The notes under the pieces are model-generated. The model did not search any database. It worked only from the letters and a program-made list of their open reading frames with translations, and was not told where the DNA came from. A program made the translations under genes and the position numbers. DNA of 5,188 nt from a bacterium (GTDB taxonomy: Bacteria > JAMORN01), in assembly GCA_027063545.1 (NCBI GenBank), contig JAMORN010000192.1, forward strand, positions 1 through 5,188, read 5' to 3'. This document shows positions 1 to 5,188 of the stretch, piece by piece (position 1 is the first letter of the stretch; each line of letters begins with the position of its first letter).

Positions 1-968
1 ATCCCAGTACCTTCCTCCATTGTAACAAAATCAGCAACAGTTACAAAAAATGCCTTTTTATCTACTGGAACATAATCAAAAAGTCTTTCATATTCCTTAT
101 ATTCTAAGTCTTTTCCTTTAAACTCTTTTAAAATTTTATATTCTTCATTAATTATTGAAAGCCTTTTCTTGGCAAGAACATATTTTTCTCCTACAAAAGG
201 TGTTTCCTTCCCATCTTTTCCACCTGTAATCTCTATTAAAACATAATCTTCTTCCCCATTAACTGCAATTGCAACATTTGAAATCAAAGTCCAAGGAGTT
301 GTTGTCCAAATTAAATAGTAATAATCCCCATCTTTTGCCTTTAATTTAACATATAAGGCTAAATCTTTTACCTCTTTATATCCTTGAGCAACCTCATGAG
401 ATGAAAGAGATGTCCCACATCTTGGACAATAAGGAGTTATCTTATATCCTTCATATAAAAGACCTTTATTATATATCTCTTTAATTGCCCACCATAGACT
501 TTCTATATAAGAGTTATCCAAAGTAACGTATGGATTATCTAAATCAATCCAAAACCCAATTCTTTTTGTTATCTTCTCCCATTCCTCTTTATACTTAAAA
601 ACAGATTCCCTACATTTTTGATTAAATTTATCTATTCCATATTCCTCTATCTGTTCTTTATTTGTTATACCAAGTTCCTTTTCTACTTCAATCTCAACAG
701 GAAGTCCATGAGTATCCCAACCACCTTTTCTTTCAACTCTATAACCTTTCATTGTTTTATATCTACAAACAATATCCTTTAAAGTCCTACTCTGAACATG
801 ATGAACACCAGGCCTTCCATTTGCAGTTGGAGGTCCCTCATAAAAAACAAAAGGCTCTTTTCTTTGATCTACACTTTTTTTAAATATATCATTCTCTTCC
901 CAAAATTTTAAAACTTCCTCCTCTAAGGTCTTAACAGGAGTATTAGCTTTTATTTCTCTATATACCAT
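1..968 (-). CDS. ileS: Isoleucyl-tRNA synthetase, type 2 (IleRS2), N-terminal part only
   Basis: Cytoplasmic class I synthetase that activates isoleucine with ATP and charges tRNA-Ile. The 322 codons seen here are the N-terminal third; the gene continues past the left edge, so KMSKS and the anticodon-binding domain are not visible. Visible landmarks are YEGPPTANG at 43-51, the ATP-site signature as GVHH at 54-57 instead of HxGH, GWDTHGLPVE at 83-92, PYCPRCGTSLSSHE at 179-192 before the CP1 insertion, and the start of the editing domain WTTTPWTLISN at 221-231. The spacing and wording of these blocks match the eukaryote-like type 2 enzymes rather than the E. coli-like type 1. The ATG at 968-966 has an AAGGAG Shine-Dalgarno nine bases upstream. 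It follows the phosphorylase stop by 28 bases, so co-transcription is likely. No T-box leader is present. Identification is very secure. Confidence 0.97.
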   Translation of the reverse strand, partial: MVYREIKANTPVKTLEEEVLKFWEENDIFKKSVDQRKEPFVFYEGPPTANGRPGVHHVQSRTLKDIVCRYKTMKGYRVERKGGWDTHGLPVEIEVEKELGITNKEQIEEYGIDKFNQKCRESVFKYKEEWEKITKRIGFWIDLDNPYVTLDNSYIESLWWAIKEIYNKGLLYEGYKITPYCPRCGTSLSSHEVAQGYKEVKDLALYVKLKAKDGDYYYLIWTTTPWTLISNVAIAVNGEEDYVLIEITGGKDGKETPFVGEKYVLAKKRLSIINEEYKILKEFKGKDLEYKEYERLFDYVPVDKKAFFVTVADFVTMEEGTG

Positions 969-977
969 AAAATAATT

Positions 978-983
978 CTCCTT
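978..983 (-). promoter_or_regulatory. Shine-Dalgarno of ileS
   Basis: AAGGAG on the minus strand, with nine bases between it and the ATG of ileS. It fixes the ileS start inside the 28-base gap after the phosphorylase gene. No room is left for a separate promoter plus leader, or for a T-box. Confidence 0.8.
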
Positions 984-996
984 TTTCGTTTTTTTT

Positions 997-1818
997 TTAT
1001 AATCTTCTTAACACACCTTTTATAACCTTAACAAGCTTAGGTTCTGCTTTATTTGCTGCTTCTATAACCATCTCTAATGTTAATGGCTCTAAAGCATCTG
1101 GAAGTCCCATATCTGTTATTACTGAAAATGCTAAAACTCTTAAACCGCTATGAATAGCAACAATTACTTCTGGTATTGTACTCATTCCAACAGCATCTGC
1201 GCCTACCATTCTTAACATTCTATATTCTGCCCTTGTTTCTAAAGATGGTCCTGTAACCCCAACATAAACACCTTTTTTAATATAAATATTTTCTTCTAAA
1301 GCAGCTTCTATTGCTAATTTTATCAACTCTTTATCATATACCTCACTCATATCAGGGAATCTTACACCTAGTCTATCATCGTTAGGACCAATTAAAGGAT
1401 TGGGCATAAAAAAACCTATGTGATCTTCTATTACCATTAAATCGCCTCTTTCAAATTGTGGATTTAATCCCCCTGCTGCATTTGAAACTATTAAAATATC
1501 TATTCCTAAAGCCTTTAAAACTCTTACTGGAAATGTAATTTCATTTGTTGAATATCCTTCATATAAGTGAAATCTTCCTTGAAGTATTATCACTTCTTTT
1601 CCTTCTATTTCTCCAATAATCAATTTACCTTCATGAGATTCAACTGTTGGTTTCACAAAATTAGGGATTTCTTTATATGATATTTCATATTTTATTTTAA
1701 CATCATTAACTAAAGCACCTAGTCCTGTACCCAAGATTATACCTATTTTGGCATTTATTTGTCCAACTTTAGATAAAATAACCTTTTTACTTTCTTGAAT
1801 TTGCTCATATAATTTCAT
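997..1818 (-). CDS. punA: Purine nucleoside phosphorylase, trimeric (PNP-II / PunA) family
   Basis: Reversible phosphorolysis of purine (deoxy)nucleosides to free base and (deoxy)ribose-1-phosphate, in cytoplasmic purine salvage. The 273 residues are complete and of usual family length. Visible sites are the phosphate loop GTGLG at 30-34, SHEGK at 61-65, GRFHLYEGY at 81-89 (phosphate and 5' contacts R82, H84, Y86), SNAAGG at 112-117, GPSLETRAE at 190-198 with the base-binding Glu194, and GADAVGMSTIPE at 206-217 with Met212/Ser213. By alignment to human PNP from memory, the specificity residue Asn243 is Asp236 here and His257 is probably Leu248. Both changes lean towards the 6-aminopurine or methylthioadenosine type, so inosine/guanosine specificity should not be assumed. 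The start is supported by AGGAGG six bases upstream. It sits between yggU and ileS on the same strand. Confidence 0.95.
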   Translation of the reverse strand: MKLYEQIQESKKVILSKVGQINAKIGIILGTGLGALVNDVKIKYEISYKEIPNFVKPTVESHEGKLIIGEIEGKEVIILQGRFHLYEGYSTNEITFPVRVLKALGIDILIVSNAAGGLNPQFERGDLMVIEDHIGFFMPNPLIGPNDDRLGVRFPDMSEVYDKELIKLAIEAALEENIYIKKGVYVGVTGPSLETRAEYRMLRMVGADAVGMSTIPEVIVAIHSGLRVLAFSVITDMGLPDALEPLTLEMVIEAANKAEPKLVKVIKGVLRRL

Positions 1819-1824
1819 CGTTAA

Positions 1825-1830
1825 CCTCCT
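1825..1830 (-). promoter_or_regulatory. Strong Shine-Dalgarno of the phosphorylase gene
   Basis: A full AGGAGG on the minus strand with a six-base spacer to ATG, the best ribosome binding site in the window. Its first three bases also form the 3' arm of a possible small hairpin (CCTAT 1842-1838 pairing with ATAGG 1832-1828, loop of five). That hairpin could partly mask the site, but it is short and AT-rich. Confidence 0.8.
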
Positions 1831-1894
1831 ATATATAATAGGGTATTTTTTTAAGTTTATTAAAAATAATAATTTATAGAATGTTTTAAAAATA

Positions 1895-2152
1895 TTATTT
1901 TTGAGAGATTATATCAAAAAAAAGTTTCTCATTAATATTAATATCAAGTAATTTATTCCTTGACTTTTCACCTTTTACTATATTAATATCTTTTTTTTTA
2001 ATATTAAAAACTTTAGAAAGAAAATTTATTAATCTTTTATTTGCCTTACCATCTTGAGGGGGAGAAGCAACCTTTACTTTTAATATATTATCTCTATATT
2101 CAACTATTTGATCTTTTGAAGCCCCGGGAATTACCTTAACTTGAATTCTCAT
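1895..2152 (-). CDS. yggU: YggU / DUF167 family conserved small protein
   Basis: An 85-residue, complete member of the DUF167 (YggU) family, a small alpha/beta fold of unknown biochemical role found across bacteria, archaea and eukaryotes. The family pattern is clear: KVIPGASKDQI at 6-16, LKVKVASPPQDGKANKRLI at 24-42, and IVKGEKSRNKLL at 58-69. The protein is strongly basic and lysine-rich. Its start lies ten bases after the yggT stop and has only a weak GAGA-type Shine-Dalgarno overlapping that stop, which suggests translational coupling. The coding strand contains an A9 run (plus-strand 1991-1999) and a T8 run (plus-strand 1916-1923), both kept in frame. The position directly after yggS and yggT supports the assignment. 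Family certain, function unknown. Confidence 0.93.
   Translation of the reverse strand: MRIQVKVIPGASKDQIVEYRDNILKVKVASPPQDGKANKRLINFLSKVFNIKKKDINIVKGEKSRNKLLDININEKLFFDIISQK
1908..1916 (-). promoter_or_regulatory. Possible extended -10 promoter for punA-ileS
   Basis: The minus strand reads TGATATAAT, a perfect match to the extended -10 consensus TGnTATAAT. It lies inside the last codons of yggU, and a start about seven bases on would give a leader of roughly 80 bases through the only sizeable gap (76 bases) in the window. No good -35 hexamer is seen 16-18 bases upstream, only a T-run and AT-rich sequence. Because the DNA is so AT-rich, a chance match is quite possible. Confidence 0.3.
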
Positions 2153-2162
2153 TTTATATTCT

Positions 2163-2447
2163 CTAAAATCCCATTAAAATTGATAAAAAATATTTCAAAA
2201 CTTCAACTATCATAAGAGCTATCATTGGCGAAAAATCAATCATCCCTATATTAGTGGGAATAAATTTTCTTATATAATCTAAAAAAGGTTCTGTAATATC
2301 AAACAAAAATCTTAAAACTTTATTGCCATTATACAATTCCTCCTTAGGAATAACCCAGCTTAACAAAACAGATAGAAAAAGAATTATTTCATAGAATGTT
2401 AGTAATTGATATATGCTATAAAAGATAATCATAAGAAAACTATACAT
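2163..2447 (-). CDS. yggT: YggT family small integral membrane protein
   Basis: A 94-residue membrane protein of the YggT/YlmG family, linked in other organisms to cell division or envelope and osmotic functions, without a defined reaction. Two hydrophobic segments are visible, about residues 4-32 and 68-92. Between them is the family signature: SW..P at 30-34, TEPFLDYIRKFIP at 52-64 and DFSP at 71-74. I chose the ATG at 2447-2445 because GGAG (2457-2460) lies nine bases upstream, inside the end of yggS. An in-frame TTG at 2477 would add ten polar residues but is less convincing. With the ATG start the gene overlaps yggS by eight bases, implying translational coupling. The family call is secure; the physiological role is not. 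Confidence 0.9.
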   Translation of the reverse strand: MYSFLMIIFYSIYQLLTFYEIILFLSVLLSWVIPKEELYNGNKVLRFLFDITEPFLDYIRKFIPTNIGMIDFSPMIALMIVEVLKYFLSILMGF

Positions 2448-3123
2448 ATTTTCTATCTCCGAATATGTATGTCCCAACTCTTATCATCGTAGACCCTTCA
2501 TCCAAAGCAATCCTATAATCCCCACTCATACCCATTGACAATTCTTTAAAATATGAAGGAGTACTGTATGCTTTCTTTAATTCTTCTAAAAGAAGTCTTA
2601 AGCTTCTAAATTCCTCTTTTATAATATTTTTATCTTCAGTATACGTAGCTATAGTCATAAGTCCTATAACCTCAATATTAGGTAATTCAATTATCTTAGG
2701 AAATTCTTCTTTTAAAACTTCAGGGTTATAACCATATTTACTTAAATCCTTTGAAACTTTTACCTCTAATAATACCTTTATAATTTTATTTTCTCTTTGT
2801 GCATACGAAGAAACCTTTTGAGCTATCTTTAAACTATCTATAGAATGAATATAATCACTTAAAATAACAGCTTTTTTAGCTTTATTTGTTTGTAAATGAC
2901 CTATTAAATGAATATTTATATCATAATTATTGAAAAAATCAACTTTTGAAGATAATTCTTGAACTCTTGACTCCCCCACATCTTTAAGACCAGCTTCAAG
3001 TGCGATTCTTATTCTTTCAGTATCAACAGTTTTTGTAACACCTATAAGTTTTGCATTATATTTTGAAGTTAACGTTAATAGTTCCTTTGTTCTACTCTCT
3101 ATTCTCTGATATATTCCCTTCAT
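2440..3123 (-). CDS. yggS: YggS-type PLP homeostasis protein (COG0325)
   Basis: A single-domain fold-type III (alanine-racemase-like barrel) protein that binds pyridoxal 5'-phosphate and helps keep PLP and amino-acid pools balanced; no racemase activity is expected. In the 227-residue version the PLP lysine is Lys31 in LIGVTKTV. Other marks are GESRVQE at 50-56, HLIGHLQTNKAKKA at 72-85, GLMTIATY at 154-161, and the phosphate-binding MSGDYRIALDEGSTMIRVG at 199-217. The start is uncertain: ATGs occur at 3138, 3129 and 3123. I chose 3123 because family members have only about 30 residues before the PLP lysine and a weak GGGA sits nine bases upstream. With any of these starts the gene overlaps the sigma gene, by 32 bases here and 47 with the longest. 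It then overlaps yggT by eight bases. Confidence 0.93.
   Translation of the reverse strand: MKGIYQRIESRTKELLTLTSKYNAKLIGVTKTVDTERIRIALEAGLKDVGESRVQELSSKVDFFNNYDINIHLIGHLQTNKAKKAVILSDYIHSIDSLKIAQKVSSYAQRENKIIKVLLEVKVSKDLSKYGYNPEVLKEEFPKIIELPNIEVIGLMTIATYTEDKNIIKEEFRSLRLLLEELKKAYSTPSYFKELSMGMSGDYRIALDEGSTMIRVGTYIFGDRKYV
2457..2460 (-). promoter_or_regulatory. Shine-Dalgarno that decides the yggT start
   Basis: GGAG on the minus strand, nine bases before the ATG at 2447. It lies within the last codons of yggS and favours a 94-residue YggT over the longer TTG-initiated version. Confidence 0.6.
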
Positions 3124-3982
3124 ATCCATATTTCCCATTTAAGGCATCAAAAAGTTTTCTTAATGCCCTCTTTTTTAATTGCCTAACTCTTTCCTTACTA
3201 AGAGATAACTCTTTTGCAATTTGCTCTAATGTATAACTTTGAGGTGTATTTAACCCATAATATAATTCTATTATTCTTCTTTCTCTAACATCTAATACCT
3301 CAGAAAGTAATTTATCAATTGTTTCTCTAATTTCGTTTAGAATTGCTATATCTTCCTGTTCTGGAGGGATACTTATAACTTCTAATAGTCTCAATTGATT
3401 ATCATCTTCATCTCTACTGATAGGATTTTCCATACTCTGTATATTTTTTTCAGAATGTATACGAAGTATATCATCTCTTACATCCTTAAACTCTTCTTCT
3501 TCTAATGTTTTATTAAAATCCTGATTATTCTCTTTTAATCTTCTTAAAAATTTTCTATATATGGCCCTTTTATTAGTTGGTATTCTTAGAACGTCTAATT
3601 CTTCAGAAATTAATTGTTCTATAGATTGACGAATCCAGTGTACCGCATAGGATAAAAATTTTACATGGGAAGTTGTATCATATTTTTCTGCAGCTTTTAA
3701 TAGCCCTATTACTCCAGCTATAAGTTTTTCTATATAAGGGATCTTCTCATTAGCGAGTTTATTATATTGATTCACTACCATAACAATAAATTTTATATTA
3801 GAACCTATTAACTTTTCTCTTGCTTCTTTATCCTTAGGATTTTTCTGAATCCTTTTTACAAGTTCAATTTGTTCTTCCTCAGATAAAATTGAATACTTAG
3901 AGGTTATTTTATCTATCATTTTTTGAGCTTCTGGAGGTATGTTATAATATGTTGAATTATATTGTAATTTTTTATTTGCCAT
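3092..3982 (-). CDS. RNA polymerase sigma-70 family factor, divergent, lacking region 1.1
   Basis: A 296-residue sigma-70 factor that directs RNA polymerase core to promoters. Domains in order: region 1.2/2.1 from about 30 to 75 (LSEEEQIELVKRIQ, then AREKLIGSNIKFIV), region 2.2-2.4 about 80-122 ending in KFLSYAVHWIRQSI at 108-121, region 3 about 123-200 with the acidic finger ISRDEDDNQ at 188-196, and region 4 about 212-280 with the helix-turn-helix TLEQIAKELSLSKERVRQLKKRALRKL at 251-277. Region 4.2 keeps the -35 contact pattern KERVRQ. Region 2.2 is odd: IEKLIAGVIG at 84-93 replaces the usual DLIQEGNIG, and His115 replaces the first Trp of the WWIRQ motif. There is no region 1.1, and the size fits Bacteroidetes-type primary factors or a group 2 factor. 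Start supported by AAGGAG ten bases upstream; 18 bases separate it from the isomerase gene. Whether it is primary or alternative is unresolved. Confidence 0.92.
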   Translation of the reverse strand: MANKKLQYNSTYYNIPPEAQKMIDKITSKYSILSEEEQIELVKRIQKNPKDKEAREKLIGSNIKFIVMVVNQYNKLANEKIPYIEKLIAGVIGLLKAAEKYDTTSHVKFLSYAVHWIRQSIEQLISEELDVLRIPTNKRAIYRKFLRRLKENNQDFNKTLEEEEFKDVRDDILRIHSEKNIQSMENPISRDEDDNQLRLLEVISIPPEQEDIAILNEIRETIDKLLSEVLDVRERRIIELYYGLNTPQSYTLEQIAKELSLSKERVRQLKKRALRKLFDALNGKYGYEGNISENRE

Positions 3983-3992
3983 AATTTTTCAA

Positions 3993-3998
3993 CTCCTT
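3993..3998 (-). promoter_or_regulatory. Shine-Dalgarno of the sigma factor gene
   Basis: AAGGAG on the minus strand, ten bases before the ATG at 3982, filling the 18-base gap after the isomerase stop. It supports the chosen start and leaves no space for an independent promoter between the two genes. Confidence 0.75.
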
Positions 3999-4000
3999 GA

Positions 4001-5188
4001 TTAATAATATAAATATCTATAATCCTTTACCTCGGAGTTCAATCTAAGATTATTATACCATCTATCAAAGAATTTTTGTTGTCTCTTTAATAAGAGTCTC
4101 TTTAAATTTTCTTTTACTTCAATTACTTTTGTACTATCTAATGATCCTTTATATATTCTTTTGATTATAAATACCCCATCACGGCCATATACAGGCTTTT
4201 TTGCTAACTGATTTTCTTTTAAAAGGAAACCTACAGCTTGAAATTCTGTATTTGATCCTACAGCCATTAAATAGTCATATTTTGTTACTTCTTGAGGATT
4301 TTCAAAATAATAAGCTATAGAATCTTTATTACCCCAACTTTCTAAAGATATATTCTTCTTTTTAATTTTTTCTAATACATTTAAAGCATACTTATAAGCT
4401 AATTCCTTTCTCTTTTCTTCTTTTAGGATTGTCTCTATATATGGTTTAACCTCATCAAATGTTAAATATCCTTCACCTTTTCTCCCAATTATTCTAAAAA
4501 CGAATAAAGAATTTGGACCTTCTAAAACTTCTGAAACCTCTCCTATTTTACCTTTAGATATAAAAGGATTTATTCCATCTACAAAGCCAACTTTAGGAAT
4601 CATATTACCTATTTCAAAATATCCTGTAGTATCTAGTAAAGTTTTTATTTTTACAATATTATCAGAATTTAAGATATATCTTAAACTATCTAAATATTCA
4701 GTAATAGAATCCCTAGTATCCGGAGTCATTCTTATAGACATAAATATTTCACCAACCCTATATAGATTAATAGTATCAATGCTATCCTTTGCAAGTGTAT
4801 CTACCTTAACTTTTTTATCTAAAAGAGTATATAGATAAAGGCCTTTATATCCATATATAGGCCCATAAATTTCCCCTATTTTTAAAGAATCTATAATAAC
4901 TCTTATTCTTAAGGGCAAATCTTTTTCTGACTTATATCCTAAATCACCTCCTGTAGAATCAAAATCTGAAGCATCAGAATAATCTTTTGCTAAATCTAGA
5001 AATTTTTCGCCTTCTTTAAATCTCTTTTTTATTTCGTCTACATCTTTTAATACTAAAAGAGTGTCTCTTTTTGACGGAAGTTTTGGAACTTTTATAAAAG
5101 CCAAATTTACCCTTTCTTTTGTTTTGTAATCTTCTTTGTGTTTTTGGTAGTATGTTCTTAATTCCCTATCAGAAATCTTTATAGTATC
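4001..5188 (-). CDS. Parvulin-like peptidyl-prolyl isomerase / SurA-PpiD-type chaperone, 5' end outside window
   Basis: The C-terminal 395 residues of a SurA/PpiD-like periplasmic or membrane-anchored folding factor. The frame is open to the right edge, so the true start, and any signal peptide or membrane anchor, lie outside; a TTG at 5104 is internal to the domain and not the start. The first visible residues (ISDRELRTYYQKHKEDYKT at 5-23) are the linker usual before a PPIC domain. The PPIC-like domain covers about 25-125: LAFIKVP at 29-35, FLDLAKDYSDAS at 61-72 or so, GGDLGY at 80-85, then GEIYGPIYGYKGLY at 105-118. Two later stretches, GKIGEVSEVLEG at 213-224 and LLKENQLAKKPVYGRDGVFI at 322-341, resemble the C-terminal half of parvulin domains. 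The catalytic histidines are replaced (Phe31, Lys115), so a chaperone role is likelier than isomerase activity. Followed after 18 bases by the sigma gene. Confidence 0.85.
   Translation of the reverse strand, partial: DTIKISDRELRTYYQKHKEDYKTKERVNLAFIKVPKLPSKRDTLLVLKDVDEIKKRFKEGEKFLDLAKDYSDASDFDSTGGDLGYKSEKDLPLRIRVIIDSLKIGEIYGPIYGYKGLYLYTLLDKKVKVDTLAKDSIDTINLYRVGEIFMSIRMTPDTRDSITEYLDSLRYILNSDNIVKIKTLLDTTGYFEIGNMIPKVGFVDGINPFISKGKIGEVSEVLEGPNSLFVFRIIGRKGEGYLTFDEVKPYIETILKEEKRKELAYKYALNVLEKIKKKNISLESWGNKDSIAYYFENPQEVTKYDYLMAVGSNTEFQAVGFLLKENQLAKKPVYGRDGVFIIKRIYKGSLDSTKVIEVKENLKRLLLKRQQKFFDRWYNNLRLNSEVKDYRYLYY

Noticed and set aside
662-883. Plus-strand open frame of 73 codons
   Set aside because: It lies entirely opposite the well-conserved catalytic region of ileS, has no ribosome binding site support, and its composition is what the antisense of that gene would give.
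969-996. T-box or other leader regulation of ileS
   Set aside because: Only 28 bases separate ileS from the upstream gene, filled by an A-run and the Shine-Dalgarno; a T-box leader needs far more sequence.
989-998. Run of ten T on the plus strand (A10 on the coding strand) just after the phosphorylase stop
   Set aside because: It is on the wrong strand to be a minus-strand terminator U-tract, has no preceding hairpin, and slippage there would not change either protein because it lies after a stop codon.
1888-1902. Perfect palindrome of A and T bases near the yggU stop, considered as a terminator
   Set aside because: It has seven A-T pairs and a one-base centre, no GC stem and too small a loop. 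Such palindromes are expected by chance in this AT-rich gap.
3051-3236. Plus-strand open frame of 61 codons
   Set aside because: It is antisense to the yggS start and sigma factor region 4, both clear family matches; it shows no family signature of its own.
5102-5104. TTG as the start of the isomerase gene
   Set aside because: The frame stays open to the window edge, and the upstream 28 codons match the linker that normally precedes a PPIC domain, so the gene begins outside the window.
1-5188. CRISPR arrays, tRNA or rRNA genes, insertion sequences
   Set aside because: No spaced direct repeats, cloverleaf-like GC-rich segments, transposase motifs or terminal inverted repeats were seen; almost all bases are accounted for by seven conserved genes.

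Overview
The window is strongly AT-rich and tightly packed. Seven protein genes lie on the minus strand and nothing credible lies on the plus strand. Reading in the direction of transcription (high to low coordinates), it starts inside a parvulin-type peptidyl-prolyl isomerase/chaperone gene (5' end outside the window). Next come a small sigma-70 family factor, the yggS-yggT-yggU trio, a trimeric-type purine nucleoside phosphorylase, and the first third of isoleucyl-tRNA synthetase, which runs off the left edge. Most gaps are 10-30 bases or are overlaps. The only larger gap is 76 bases, in front of the phosphorylase gene. It holds an excellent Shine-Dalgarno and is preceded by a possible extended -10 promoter inside the end of yggU. 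The region therefore reads as one operon, perhaps with an internal start before the phosphorylase.

The organism is a bacterium with AGGAGG-type ribosome binding sites, low GC, and heavy use of AGA/AGG arginine and ATA isoleucine codons. Gene order mixes two known arrangements: yggS-yggT-yggU as in proteobacteria, and the ylmE-ylmG-...-ileS tail of the Gram-positive division cluster. The isomerase architecture and this mix suggest a deep-branching, probably uncultured lineage (a WOR-3-like candidate phylum is one guess). I cannot prove the taxon from sequence alone.

Functionally, the block combines envelope protein folding (isomerase/chaperone), transcription initiation (sigma factor), PLP homeostasis (YggS), a small membrane protein (YggT), a conserved protein of unknown role (YggU), purine salvage (PNP) and tRNA charging (IleRS). 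No mobile element, CRISPR, RNA gene or obvious novel defence-type system is visible. The unusual points are at residue level: IleRS carries GVHH where the class I HxGH signature is expected; the sigma factor has lost most of the usual region 2.2 core-binding residues; the isomerase lacks the parvulin histidines; and the phosphorylase has Asp where 6-oxopurine-specific enzymes have Asn.
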